NCBI RefSeq assembly: GCF_009712605.1 | Contig: NZ_WASO01000001.1 | Coordinates: 434,001-498,000, forward strand | Length of the DNA stretch: 64,000 nucleotides | Reading direction: 5' to 3' | Source: Paludibacter sp. | GTDB taxonomy: Bacteria; Bacteroidota; Bacteroidia; Bacteroidales; Paludibacteraceae | In this document: positions 9,501 to 18,385 of the stretch, one piece after another | Layout of the letters: the number at the start of each line of letters is the position of its first letter | How positions within the stretch are numbered: position 1 is the first letter of the stretch | The notes under the pieces: generated by a model | Databases searched by the model: none | Seen by the model: the letters and a program-made list of their open reading frames with translations, nothing else | Told to the model about the DNA's origin: nothing | Program-made: the position numbers and the translations under genes

Positions 9501-12500
9501 TAATAAGCCGCAGCAGATAACAATCACATCGAAACATCCCGATGATGCGAATACCTTTGTTACCCAAACAACTTATACCTATGATGCCTCACATGGGTAT
9601 GTAACCGGAAAAACGGATAATGCACAGGCTTCCGACAAGCAGGTGGTAACAAAATATAGTAACTTTGACGGGTGGGGAAACCCTCAGTCCGTTACCATAG
9701 CGCCAGCTGGTTTGTCTGCAAATACGGAAACTTTCCAGTATGACGCTACCGGGCGTTTTGTTACAAAGCATTCGACGCTGCTAAGTTCCATAACGACCAC
9801 ATATGACCTGTGGGGCAATACTCTTAGTACAACTGATGATCTTAATCGTACGACTACCAGCAGCTATGACGGGCTGGGGCGGATAGCTTCCATTACCTAT
9901 CCCGATGGACGTGTCAAGACAATGACTTTTGGTTGGGGAACCGATACCAATCTGTGCTGGTACCGACTAACACAGCTCACAGGTTCTCCTTGGACAAAAA
10001 CATGGTATGATAATCTTGGTAGAGAGACCAAAACTGAAAGCGTGGGAATGAAAGGTGTGTCAGTCACAACTTCTCAGGGATATAATAACAAGGGACAGGT
10101 TACAAGCAAAAACTGGTCAAAAGGCAATCTTAGCGGAGTAGATGTATACCAGTATGATGCTCAGGGAAGGGTAATTCAGGACTGCAATAACAGCACTGGG
10201 ACAACAGTATATGCTTACGGCAACCGTACCAACTCTGTGACCAAAGATAATAAAACCACAACCAAGACAGTGGATGCGTGGGGTAATCCCGTAACTGTGA
10301 CTGATCCTGCCGGTAACACGATAAGCTATACTTATTACTCTTGCGGAAAACCGCATACGGTGACGGCTCCCGGTAATGCCCAGTGGAGCATGGTCTATGA
10401 CAAGGTTGGAAACCAAACACAGCTCACAGACCCTAATGCTGGCAATATCACTTACCAGTATAACGCACTTGGTCAGCTTACCGGGCAGGTTACGCCCAGA
10501 AACAGTACGGTAATCGCTTACGACACTTATGATCGCATACAGTCTAAGATTCGCAACGGGTCGGAATCCACTTCTTACTCGTACGTGCCCTCCGGAAACG
10601 GCAAAGGGCTGTTGCAAAACGTGACTGGCCCTAACGGTTACCAGATCAGTTACACCTATGACCTGTATGACCGCCTGATTACCGAAGCACGCCAGATCGA
10701 TAAGGAAAGCTTTTCCTTTAGCTACGGTTACGACGCTTCCGGCAACCAGACAACCACTACGTACCCCACTGGGTACGTAATAAGCCGCGCATATGACAGT
10801 TACGGTTTCCTGGATAATGTATCGTCAGTTGGAACTATCCTTTGGAAGCAAGGAGACTATTTAGGAACCAGCTCAAACGGCACATTGGCCGACGGGGCAA
10901 TGACTATTTATACTCAGAGGGTATCCGATGGACGTCTACAAGTGCTCAATTCTCAGAAAGGTAGTTCCAATCTGCGTAATTTTGTCTATGATTTCAGTGC
11001 GTCAACGAGCAATCTTAGTTCACGTAACGACGGGGTGAAAGGAATATCCGACAGTTTCGTATACGACAACCTTGAACGCCTTACCTCCGTCACAGGATCC
11101 AATCCGCAAAGCATAATATACGATTCCAACGGTAACATAACCGTCAAAAGTAATGCCGGCACTTACCTGTATGACGCAGGGTTACCGCATGCCGTAACAA
11201 AAGTGCAAAATTACAGCAATCTTATCCCGGCAATAGCTCAGAGTATTACCTACAATTCGTTCGACAAAGTGTCGGGTATTAATGAGGGGGTAAACCAACT
11301 AAATATCAGTTACACTCCAGATGAAGAAAGAGCAAAAAACATCCTATTCCAATCAGGGGTTGCTCAAAAAACCGTTATCTTTGACGGTGATTTCGAGAGA
11401 GAAGCTTTTGCAAGCGGCACTGTGCGTAACCTGCACTATATTGCGCTGGGCAATGGTGTGTTTGCCGTAATGGTAAGAAATGCAGGAACTGATTCCCTGT
11501 ATTACGTGCATCCCGATCATTTGGGTAGCTATGCGGTGGTAACCGATGCTCAGGGAAATGTAAAGGAGAGGGCAGCTTATGATCCATGGGGATTGCGTAC
11601 CATTACTGAAGGAAAACTGATTTTCTCCCGTGGTTTTACAGGACATGAGCACCTGAATGAGTTTGGACTTGTCAACATGAATGGGCGGTGCTATGATCCT
11701 GTTTTGGGCAGGTTCTTGAGCCCAGATCCATATATTCAGGCACCGGACTTTTCGCAAAGCTTTAACCGGTATAGCTATTGCGTAAACAATCCGCTAAAGT
11801 ACACAGATCCAAATGGTAAGTGGGCTTTACTTGATGACGCAATTACAATGGTAGTGGGAGCTGTAACCAATACAATCACTAATGCGGGCAATATACATTC
11901 TTTGGGACAAGGACTGAGTTATTTCTTAACCGGAGCTGTAGCTGGCGAAGTATCTCTTTATGCCTCTCCTGCCTTAGGAGGAGCCTTTTTGGGAGGAATG
12001 AATAACCTTATTAATCAGGTTTCTACCAAAGGATGGGATAATATAAATGGAAGTGAATTGATGTTCTCTGCAACAATGGGCGGGATGACTGCTGGATTCG
12101 GTCAATACATTAGCAAATCGGTCACTCCATTTGTCGGGAAATTTGCTGTTTCCTTAACAGACAGTCCGGTATTCCAGCAAGCCTTTACTCAAAGTATAAC
12201 CAATGCTGCATCAGGTTTTTCAATCGGAACCGGTTTTTCTTTGTTAAATGGAGATAAACTTTCTGTTGCGCTTGGCAAAGGAGGACGAGGAGCCCTTTCT
12301 GGTTTCGGTATTGGTGTAATCAATGGGGTTGCTGCAGGAATCAGAATCGCGGATACGTATAATGAAAATCCTTGGACGGGAGGAGCAAAAAGGCCTGATG
12401 GAGCTGAAACATTCTTTGAAAATTCAAAATATTCATCCAAAGTTCAACAACAGATGTCTAACCCAGAAGATATGGTTCATTCCTTCCCTCAAAGTGTTGA

Positions 12501-12669
12501 TGGATTTGCAACTAAGTATGGACAGTGGTCTACTAAGATTGGAGCAGATGGAAATGCTTATCAATGGTTAGAAATGAATGGAAGTTATGGTAACAAAACA
12601 GGTACTTTTGAATATATTCAGGATTCTAACGGAATAATAAACCATCGATATTTTAATATTAATAAATAA
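6568..12669 (+). CDS. SpvB/VCBS/RHS polymorphic toxin (2033 aa)
   Basis: This giant surface or secreted toxin has several parts. A hydrophobic N-terminal segment lies at 20-45, then an SpvB-like domain (GATYTVPITVPPGPGGLQPS) at about 65-390. Six VCBS/FG-GAP calcium-type motifs (such as ADLNGDGLDD, GDFNGDGFPD) fall within about 389-760. YD repeats cover about 930-1700. The RHS core (HPDHLGSYAVVTDAQGN, GRFLSPDPY) ends in DPNG at 1747-1750. Everything after DPNG is the variable tip: a Gly/Ala-rich segment to about 1930, then a domain with MVHSFPQSVDGF (His1971), a DG-Y-LE core and GIINHRYF (His2026, Arg2027). I think the tip is a nuclease-type toxin but cannot name its family. The next gene, 5 bp on, is probably its immunity protein. 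Confidence 0.9.
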   Translation: MKQSIPNTSFFYILANNNKFWIILSFVLLLPYISVSYVNGTNYLTNNQVSSLRQNTSNPQVGTTAGSFNISATGGATYTVPITVPPGPGGLQPSLAITYNSQARNGLLGMGMNLTGISVITRAPSTVYYDGQAKPIQVSTSDNYAIDGTRLLLTSGSAGTTGAVYSTASETFSRVTIKDVTSYGAKWFELTTKEGVTYRYGSGSGTLNDPTNPNVIVAWYLDYVQDANGNYMQYNYQRNGNVLYLNNISYGGNVNTGVSSPFCVQFTYDTRQDTVKTHFQSIGYHAATPSSTRTSSYYYNYNLPCNITSLLTKCVISGNGNILRTYECQYTYDAYSRLAAVSEKGIGGAQYYPVLFNWNTTGDMSSIQDKSVALSSSNISGDVTFFSADLNGDGLDDLVTVQNVTDNSGVTRSNGCVHTANLSNGNVTFNLTASIKLLATANSSILRSSQGSPLTGDLTGTGIKRLFFPMFVSSSGINYVNQYWISSNAITSDNNGQYNISCGSQCPLMAIADINQDGKDELIFLEKDGTTDRASGGKYTYQLAFYNGTQWVKQSFVWTSQPSQLYVADFNGDGFPDICVLGGASSGTRIGGCYAILLNQGGASLTALYPTSPQIAYSTFNAGDYMVRMGDFNGDGFPDFLLYKYASSTWYLALNDGQGKFSVKTVNLQGRKNDLTTTKDDDKFNFYVNDIDGDGKSDVIVTSASYGYPNDYFIKFTTDWFTSTGTDFVLQQSTSTSQDNTWSNLITMGDFNGDGRQELFARGYDLFSGSGTLDNRIYDNMKINTRPLSSVTNGLNAVTSFSYTSLSDPSIYTKGSGSVYPVVDISPALMAVSSAVVSGISTATTQFSYGGARMHLQKGFLGFASTCASQVEMGVSTKTATSLNTTWYVPATVTGQTVYTDGTVASSTSSFNYTDLGSKRYLQLPATKTDQDIYGNTVSTSYIYDGNGNLSSENASFGGGFYKQTSYANYTAAGSYMPNKPQQITITSKHPDDANTFVTQTTYTYDASHGYVTGKTDNAQASDKQVVTKYSNFDGWGNPQSVTIAPAGLSANTETFQYDATGRFVTKHSTLLSSITTTYDLWGNTLSTTDDLNRTTTSSYDGLGRIASITYPDGRVKTMTFGWGTDTNLCWYRLTQLTGSPWTKTWYDNLGRETKTESVGMKGVSVTTSQGYNNKGQVTSKNWSKGNLSGVDVYQYDAQGRVIQDCNNSTGTTVYAYGNRTNSVTKDNKTTTKTVDAWGNPVTVTDPAGNTISYTYYSCGKPHTVTAPGNAQWSMVYDKVGNQTQLTDPNAGNITYQYNALGQLTGQVTPRNSTVIAYDTYDRIQSKIRNGSESTSYSYVPSGNGKGLLQNVTGPNGYQISYTYDLYDRLITEARQIDKESFSFSYGYDASGNQTTTTYPTGYVISRAYDSYGFLDNVSSVGTILWKQGDYLGTSSNGTLADGAMTIYTQRVSDGRLQVLNSQKGSSNLRNFVYDFSASTSNLSSRNDGVKGISDSFVYDNLERLTSVTGSNPQSIIYDSNGNITVKSNAGTYLYDAGLPHAVTKVQNYSNLIPAIAQSITYNSFDKVSGINEGVNQLNISYTPDEERAKNILFQSGVAQKTVIFDGDFEREAFASGTVRNLHYIALGNGVFAVMVRNAGTDSLYYVHPDHLGSYAVVTDAQGNVKERAAYDPWGLRTITEGKLIFSRGFTGHEHLNEFGLVNMNGRCYDPVLGRFLSPDPYIQAPDFSQSFNRYSYCVNNPLKYTDPNGKWALLDDAITMVVGAVTNTITNAGNIHSLGQGLSYFLTGAVAGEVSLYASPALGGAFLGGMNNLINQVSTKGWDNINGSELMFSATMGGMTAGFGQYISKSVTPFVGKFAVSLTDSPVFQQAFTQSITNAASGFSIGTGFSLLNGDKLSVALGKGGRGALSGFGIGVINGVAAGIRIADTYNENPWTGGAKRPDGAETFFENSKYSSKVQQQMSNPEDMVHSFPQSVDGFATKYGQWSTKIGADGNAYQWLEMNGSYGNKTGTFEYIQDSNGIINHRYFNINK

Positions 12670-12674
12670 GAAAT

Positions 12675-13052
12675 ATGGCAAATGTATCTCAATATTTTGA
12701 TTTTATTAAAGCAAAGGGGAATCCTTTAAAGGATATAAATCCAGGAAGTAAAGAACTATCTCTAAATTATAAAGATGCCTTAAAAGCAGTAGAATTGCTA
12801 AAAGATTGTATGTGTCCCATCTTAGGAGGTGATATTCTATCAGAAAAGCAAGGGATATTTGGTTATGCGTATCAACTTTGGGGTTCGGAATATCATTGTC
12901 TAAACTGGTACTGTGAAAAGCTGGATGACGAAAATGGGAACGCCTATTGTATTAGAAGTTATGAAATAGCAAAAGCTGCTATTGAGAACGCTAATAAAGT
13001 AGCAATAAAATTAGGCTACAGTTGTTATATAGTCTTAGTGATACAGGGTTGA
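12675..13052 (+). CDS. Probable immunity protein, Imm40-like
   Basis: The 125-residue cytosolic protein starts 5 bp after the Rhs stop, the usual place for the cognate immunity gene. A helical KDALKAVELLKD segment is followed by CPILGGDILSE, which resembles the ILGGD signature I associate with Imm40, then an aromatic segment (LWGSEYHCLNWYC) and YCIRSYEIAKAAIENA. There is no signal peptide, as expected for a protein that neutralises an incoming toxin in the cytoplasm. The family name rests on the GGD motif alone; the immunity role rests on position. Confidence 0.65.
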   Translation: MANVSQYFDFIKAKGNPLKDINPGSKELSLNYKDALKAVELLKDCMCPILGGDILSEKQGIFGYAYQLWGSEYHCLNWYCEKLDDENGNAYCIRSYEIAKAAIENANKVAIKLGYSCYIVLVIQG

Positions 13053-13086
13053 AGTCTGAGATCTAAGGGAAATATCCCGGCATTAG

Positions 13087-13248
13087 CGGATAAAAAATCG
13101 GCTGACAGTACATATTTCCATAAGCTACTACAATTGCAAAGATGGAATACTTCCTGCTATTGGACCACGTCCAGTCATAAATGGCACTGGAATTGAAATT
13201 TTATATAAAGGAGGTGTTTCTACAGATTATATCAATAGAATTAAATAA
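13087..13248 (+). pseudogene. Orphan toxin C-terminal tip remnant
   Basis: The frame is open from after TAG 13084-13086 to TAA 13246-13248, with no start codon. The last 40 codons read like a genuine protein end (DGILPAIGPRPVINGTGIEI, then YKGGVSTDYINRIK). A start-less toxin tail followed by a small immunity-like gene downstream of the active pair is the classic footprint of a displaced Rhs cassette. Confidence 0.45.
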
Positions 13249-13280
13249 CGGCATCACAAATTGAATATAATTTTGAAGAA

Positions 13281-13598
13281 TTGTTACTCACATTGAGAAA
13301 TAACAAATCACAAAAATTTGGAAATTTTGTAATTACACGATTGGAACATGGCAACATAGAAGTAAATGGATATTTGCCATATCATAAATATAATACGATT
13401 TCATCTATCCCTAAAGAACACATTCATGAAGAACTAGATAAAATGAAGGAAACATTTAATCAAATAATTAGCAAATCGGAGAAAGTCAAAAAAATTATTA
13501 TGGAATGCGGAATTAATTATTTTCTAGTTTATGATTATGGGAACGGCGGTGTTGCAGCATGCTCAGAGGAAAATGGAGTGTATAAAGAGTATTTGTAG
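13281..13598 (+). CDS. Small hypothetical protein, candidate orphan immunity gene
   Basis: Up to 105 residues, soluble, with a Lys/Glu-rich helix (EELDKMKETFNQIISKSEKV) and a C-terminal VYDYGNGGVAACSEENGVY. The first available start is TTG at 13281; the frame is open farther upstream without an ATG, so either a non-ATG start is used or the 5' end is damaged. It lies 32 bp after the orphan toxin tip and before a strong terminator, so it would close the toxin operon. No family recognised; the immunity role is inferred from context. Confidence 0.5.
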   Translation: MLLTLRNNKSQKFGNFVITRLEHGNIEVNGYLPYHKYNTISSIPKEHIHEELDKMKETFNQIISKSEKVKKIIMECGINYFLVYDYGNGGVAACSEENGVYKEYL

Positions 13599-13631
13599 TG
13601 GTACCGCTAATATTGCAGACAAAATTCATGC

Positions 13632-13670
13632 TAAGGCAGCAATCCTATTGGATTGCTGCCTTAATTTTTT
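13632..13670 (+). terminator. Intrinsic terminator ending the toxin operon
   Basis: A 14-bp perfect stem (TAAGGCAGCAATCC with its complement) around a TATT loop, followed by ATTTTTT. It isolates the cargo operon from the convergent tniQ gene. Confidence 0.9.
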
Positions 13671-13866
13671 GAAGCATTATATGAACATAGAGGCGATATG
13701 TGACATTTCTGGCTGATCCTATAGTTTGCAAATACGCTGGGTTAACGTACTGAATATTCTAGGTATTCGCTTAGTTTTTCGTCAGTCTTAAAAGAAGAAA
13801 GTTTGTCGTAATGAATCCACGTTTGAGACTAAATTATGAGAACTTCTCAAGTGTAATCGTTAAACA

Positions 13867-14985
13867 TCACAAATCAATATGTCCAATCTCACACTTTGAT
13901 CTCTGGCTAGCAGTTAGCTGATAAAAGTGATCAGCCACTACTTTCTTATACCAATAGGGTGGATTTTTTAAGTCTCTCAATAATTCAGACCCGTGCTTGA
14001 TTCGAGATGTGAAAACTGATATAAATCTGTGAGGCCAATCGTCTAAGAGCCAGAATGCCATAGTAATGACTAGCCTTCGTACATGTAAAGGGAGGGCCTC
14101 AAATCGTATCCTTCTTTCAAAACTAAAATCAATTAGATTACAATATGTTTTTTCTGTAATTACATCCCGAATATTTTGACTTAAAGTGAGATTTCCGGCT
14201 AATAATTTCACTAAAAAATGAAGCACGTCAAAAAATAGAATAGGATAAATTACATTGCTACAATATCCCTCTTTCATTATGCTGTATAGTCTCTGCTGGA
14301 TGCTTAGCTCTTGCGCAGAAGCCACTATGCGTTCAGATGTGGTCAGATTAAATCCACAATTATAGCAAAACGAGATTGGACGATCAGACTGACTAGTTTT
14401 CTTTCCGAGCTCATTTCGAAAGAACATAATTGGCTTCCCGCACTCAGGACACTGATCTAATAATTGAATATTACATTCCGGACAACATGTCGAGAAAGCA
14501 AGCCTCCAAGTCTTCCTGAAAAAGGGATCTTCTCTGTCTTTTGATAAACATTCAGGGCAAAAAAGGATCGCTTTGTTATGAATAAACCTATGATACTTCG
14601 ACATGGGTAATATCCAGTGAGCACAAGAGGTGCTATTTGTTTTGGCTTGATATAAAATATCTTGATAAGACCGTAATGTAGTTTCCAATATTTGTTCTAT
14701 TGATGCACATGTTATTTCTGATAATGATTTTAATACGGAAAAATTGGGATTAAAATCAATATCTCGATTCCAAAATTCAACTTCAGGCCAAAGAATTTTC
14801 GTAAAACTATGTATCTTCAAACCATGTTGATGCGCAGTGCGTACCAACCAGCTTGAAAATAGCTCTCCCGGTTTCGGAGGTCGTACGGCTGGCAAATACT
14901 TCAAATAACCTTCGGGGCAATGACGGAATTGTAGTTCAATATGATTCAAAATGCTTTTTTCTTTCCGAAGGAGGTATATAATCAA
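13867..14985 (-). CDS. tniQ: TniQ/TnsD-family target-selection protein
   Basis: TniQ/TnsD proteins choose the insertion site and hand it to the TnsC/TniB ATPase. This 372-residue protein has the diagnostic opening (VRPPKPGELFSSWLVRTAHQ) and paired zinc-binding clusters: CPECLSKDREDPFFRKTW, then CCPECNIQLLDQCPECGKP, then FCYNCGF. It is longer than minimal TniQ and shorter than Tn7 TnsD (about 500), consistent with a site-specific TniQ. No ATG exists near the start: TTG at 14985 overlaps tnsC by 50 nt, TTG at 14949 by 14 nt, and I cannot decide between them. It is last in the tnsABC-tniQ operon. It presumably recognises yifB, the gene interrupted here. Confidence 0.9.
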   Translation of the reverse strand: MIIYLLRKEKSILNHIELQFRHCPEGYLKYLPAVRPPKPGELFSSWLVRTAHQHGLKIHSFTKILWPEVEFWNRDIDFNPNFSVLKSLSEITCASIEQILETTLRSYQDILYQAKTNSTSCAHWILPMSKYHRFIHNKAILFCPECLSKDREDPFFRKTWRLAFSTCCPECNIQLLDQCPECGKPIMFFRNELGKKTSQSDRPISFCYNCGFNLTTSERIVASAQELSIQQRLYSIMKEGYCSNVIYPILFFDVLHFLVKLLAGNLTLSQNIRDVITEKTYCNLIDFSFERRIRFEALPLHVRRLVITMAFWLLDDWPHRFISVFTSRIKHGSELLRDLKNPPYWYKKVVADHFYQLTASQRSKCEIGHIDL

Positions 14986-15841
14986 TGGAGTCCAAAATCT
15001 TTCTGGAGATCTGTTCTGTTCCTTGTTTGATTGCTAATATCGCAGCCTTCTTTATTACTGTTGAAATTTCACCGATAGTACCTTCACTCATTCCTAAAAT
15101 ACACTGAGACATGTTATATTCAACAAGATTAGAAGGTTTTTTCAATGGGGTAAGATACTCCATGCTTGCCAATAACCGTAGGTATTCCTCATTCATTGTC
15201 CATTTGGGTAAAATTACAGGCTCAAATCGGTTTGACAACTGAGGGTCTGTATTAATTGCAGCTAGGGCATCTTTCGTTCCAACTCCTACTATTACAATCC
15301 GCAATTCATTTGCAAGGTATTTTATTACATTAAGGAATATCCTTTGAGCAGCAAGATTTCCTGCCAGAATATGATGTATTTCATCTATAATTAACATCTT
15401 GGTTTCCATTCGGCGTAAAACATTCAATAATTGCTGCTGTTTATGCTCCACCCGATCACTAACTCTATAGGGAACAAAGAGACTATCAAGTAAATTATTA
15501 TAAAATCGTTTTTCATCTGGCTTCGGCGGTGCCTGACAATAAACAATTGGAGCGATGAAAGATTGATCTGCTTCTCGAAGATAAGGTTTGTGACTTACAA
15601 AAAATCGATTAGCAAGGATTGTTTTGCCATTATTGGTATCCCCGACTATTAGCAAATTGGGCATACGAATGACGCGTGGATATATTAGAAGATCTTCTAG
15701 TTTGGCAATAATACATTGAGCCCGCGAATAACCAATCCAAGAATCTTGTTGTATTTTATTTATTCTGGCTTCTTCCTCAAGTAACAATATAGCATGTAAG
15801 CTAGGATGAAGATGTTTAATTTCCATCATTTTATAATTCAT
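14936..15841 (-). CDS. tniB: TnsC/TniB-type AAA+ transposition regulator
   Basis: This ATPase links target selector and transposase. The 301 residues show Walker A GDTNNGKT (about 67-74), Walker B MLIIDEIHH and an RFEPVILP segment after the SNR arginine, all typical of TniB. Length and motifs are closer to TniB of Tn5053/Tn6022-type elements than to the 555-residue Tn7 TnsC. ATG 15841 overlaps the transposase stop by 11 nt, and the 3' end overlaps tniQ, so translation is probably coupled. Confidence 0.93.
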   Translation of the reverse strand: MNYKMMEIKHLHPSLHAILLLEEEARINKIQQDSWIGYSRAQCIIAKLEDLLIYPRVIRMPNLLIVGDTNNGKTILANRFFVSHKPYLREADQSFIAPIVYCQAPPKPDEKRFYNNLLDSLFVPYRVSDRVEHKQQQLLNVLRRMETKMLIIDEIHHILAGNLAAQRIFLNVIKYLANELRIVIVGVGTKDALAAINTDPQLSNRFEPVILPKWTMNEEYLRLLASMEYLTPLKKPSNLVEYNMSQCILGMSEGTIGEISTVIKKAAILAIKQGTEQISRKILDSIDYIPPSERKKHFESY

Positions 15842-17726
15842 TTGAGATTTCTAAATCATCGAACGGTTTAATATCCATAAGAACCACATTGTCTATCGTT
15901 TCATTACCAGATATTTTGTTGTCGTTCAATGTGCTTACACTATTTGTCATTGCAAACTCTCGCCTGTTCAATTTTCTAAGTCGGTGAACCTTTTTTGTCT
16001 TTTCAACGGCCTGAGATTCAATTTCACGAATCTTTTTGTATCCTTCAAAAATCGCATTTTCATCGATGTGCTTTTTTCCTAATTCTGTCAAGTATCTTTC
16101 AGCTTCACGATATTCCCATATTGTTATAGGCGGGTGAGAAGTGTTCCGATAAGGAATAATAAAATATTCATGTAAATCGGGGTCTAAAAAATACACAGAG
16201 CTTATATCTCTGGGATCTCTTTTGAAAATAAATTTCCGTCGTGTTCGGGACTTTCCGCTTCCCATTTCAATAGAATTAATCCATTTTCTTAACACATCAT
16301 GATAATATTGGATATGATCAATCTGGATACCGTAATCTTGTACGGTTCGTTCAACATACGGCAAGAAATCGAGTCGTAATTTCCTTTCATCGTATATTCT
16401 TTCTGGCAATCCACATCCGACTTGCATCACACTTCCAAAAATACCTTCGTTATATTTAGCCAAAGGTGTGGTTCCAATACCTTGATGGAATCGATTATGA
16501 TAAATGTTCACGATAAAAGAAGTTAGCCAATTCTCAAATTCCTTTAGGGTTAGAGATGCATTTTTTTCTGAATTATAATTGTTCCTCTCTGTCGGGTTAG
16601 AAAAGGTTGTTCCTGGAAGATCGTGGACTTCCTTTAGTAACGTTCCTAACAATCTTTCTATATGACCACCCCAATTGGGCTGTTTTACAGGTCTCCATTC
16701 CAAGTTTATTCCATATTCTTCTGACGCTTTCTTCAACATATTACCACGAAATTCCTTAGCATTATCCGCATGTATTGTTTTCATCACCCCCCAGCATGGC
16801 CAATCCCCGGCAATATCATGCTTGGCAAGTAATAATTCTTTCGGTAGAATAGCATTGGCAATACACATACCAGTGCCGATAGCTCCTGGAGGATCAAATG
16901 AAATATAGAACCCAGCTACCATCCGGCTAAAGACATCAATTGCAAGCGTGATCCAAGGGCGGCCTATGGGGTGTCTGAATTTTTCATCAACAAGAATAAT
17001 ATCCACTTTGGTGTGATCTATTTGAACTACAGACAAAGGAAAAGAAGCCTCACTATATTTACCAGTCTTAGGATAAAACTCTAACTTTGCAGCTTTCAAG
17101 CCATACCGTTGTTTAATTTTTAATTCATCTGATAAGCAACGTATACGGTTCCGGATCGTGTTAGGATGTGGCGGCTTTAGCTTATTATTCCTGCAGTGTT
17201 CTTCAATTTCCTTGACGGTTCGTTGTATACTTTTGCGTTGTCGATTTAAATAGGTTTGTTCAATCACAGAATTAACGATTGATTCAATATCTTCATTCAG
17301 TCTACTCCTCCCACGTCCTCCATTTTTTGGGGAGGGAACTAAGGAAGATGTATTGCCTGTTTGATGATACCGTTGAATCCATCTATAAATAGTACTAACA
17401 TGTATGTGATTTTCAGCAGCAAGATACTGTATCTGTGTGGAGTTTAATTCACCAGCTAAAATTGGGCGAATAATAGCATATCGTTTCTGCGCAATCTCCC
17501 AATCTTCCTCAGGTACAGATTCTATAGCAATACTGCGAGTTGATTCTGATTCTGCCTCTGTAACTGGGGAAATATCTTTAATCTCAGCTCGAACAAAGCT
17601 CCCATTTTTCTTTATGGGTTCTAACAAAAGGTTCTTCAAATCAAGAATCCGCTTAATGAAAAACACACCTCCTTGATAAAGAACTTGTTCCCCTGGAATT
17701 ATTTTGAGTTTATTCATACTACCCAT
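15831..17726 (-). CDS. tniA: TnsB/TniA-type DDE transposase
   Basis: This 631-residue integrase-fold transposase binds the element ends and performs 3'-end cleavage and strand transfer. N-terminal helix-turn-helix segments (VSTIYRWIQRYHQTGNTSSL, then HPNTIRNRIR) precede the catalytic core, whose DDE residues are Asp in VVQIDHTKVD, Asp in TIHADNAKEF and Glu in GGHIERLLGT. A basic C-terminal part (SRTRRKFIFKRDPRDISSVY) follows, as in Mu/TnsB proteins. ATG 17726 overlaps the tnsA stop by 13 nt. Nothing in the reading frame looks damaged. Confidence 0.95.
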   Translation of the reverse strand: MGSMNKLKIIPGEQVLYQGGVFFIKRILDLKNLLLEPIKKNGSFVRAEIKDISPVTEAESESTRSIAIESVPEEDWEIAQKRYAIIRPILAGELNSTQIQYLAAENHIHVSTIYRWIQRYHQTGNTSSLVPSPKNGGRGRSRLNEDIESIVNSVIEQTYLNRQRKSIQRTVKEIEEHCRNNKLKPPHPNTIRNRIRCLSDELKIKQRYGLKAAKLEFYPKTGKYSEASFPLSVVQIDHTKVDIILVDEKFRHPIGRPWITLAIDVFSRMVAGFYISFDPPGAIGTGMCIANAILPKELLLAKHDIAGDWPCWGVMKTIHADNAKEFRGNMLKKASEEYGINLEWRPVKQPNWGGHIERLLGTLLKEVHDLPGTTFSNPTERNNYNSEKNASLTLKEFENWLTSFIVNIYHNRFHQGIGTTPLAKYNEGIFGSVMQVGCGLPERIYDERKLRLDFLPYVERTVQDYGIQIDHIQYYHDVLRKWINSIEMGSGKSRTRRKFIFKRDPRDISSVYFLDPDLHEYFIIPYRNTSHPPITIWEYREAERYLTELGKKHIDENAIFEGYKKIREIESQAVEKTKKVHRLRKLNRREFAMTNSVSTLNDNKISGNETIDNVVLMDIKPFDDLEISNEL

Positions 17727-18385
17727 AGTTCAGAACGCATATTTAGTGGAGATGTCAAATCGCAACCAATCATCCCAATCGCAACCAAATGCCAGAGGCT
17801 GTAAAGCGATTCCGCTTGCATTTTTTTATCCCGTGCGGAACATAAAATTAATTCTTCCGGGCATGTGTTTTGTAGCTGGGTTAACACATCCAAAACAACG
17901 GCGCATCCATTTGCATTAACAAATTCAGAGTCTCTATAATTCAATAAGAATTTGACATTGTCAAGATAAGGAGTTCGGATTTCATGTTCAGTTAGTATCC
18001 TAAAAATCCAGCCATTGTTTTCTGCATATTGTTTTGCAGCCTTAAATTTAGGTTTGAACTCAGACCATCGTTCTTTAAGAGTAGAACGGTATTTAACTTC
18101 ACAGATCATTGATTTCATGGATTTGCATTGAGGCAGATCAGTTCTGAAAGACACAAATACATCAGGGATATAAGTGTGCAATTCATCATTTATCCAATAC
18201 TGGATCTCCATTGGTTGTTCACAATAATAATCAACATTAAAATCAAATTCCAGTGTCTCTATAAAATCTCTTTCCAAAGTAGATTCAAAGGCTCTATGGG
18301 TTTGATTTTTTTTACTGTAAACAAGTCCATGGAGAGAGGACGATCCTTTTCCTATTTTTCGAATGGGGGTGTTAATTTCTCGCAT
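17714..18385 (-). CDS. tnsA: TnsA-type endonuclease subunit
   Basis: TnsA cuts the 5' strands at the transposon ends, making transposition cut-and-paste. The 223 residues carry the restriction-enzyme-like active site: Glu in FESTLERDF, Asp in TYIPDVFV and the EVKYR motif, separated as in Tn7 TnsA. A QPMEIQYW strand precedes the Asp. It is first in the operon, 114 bp from the right end. Its ATG (18385-18383) lies inside a copy of the terminal-repeat motif, so TnsB bound there could block its expression. Confidence 0.93.
   Translation of the reverse strand: MREINTPIRKIGKGSSSLHGLVYSKKNQTHRAFESTLERDFIETLEFDFNVDYYCEQPMEIQYWINDELHTYIPDVFVSFRTDLPQCKSMKSMICEVKYRSTLKERWSEFKPKFKAAKQYAENNGWIFRILTEHEIRTPYLDNVKFLLNYRDSEFVNANGCAVVLDVLTQLQNTCPEELILCSARDKKMQAESLYSLWHLVAIGMIGCDLTSPLNMRSELWVV

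Noticed and set aside
10117-10617. 166-codon minus-strand open frame in the Rhs gene
   Set aside because: Antisense to the YD repeats; composition is repetitive and without any domain.
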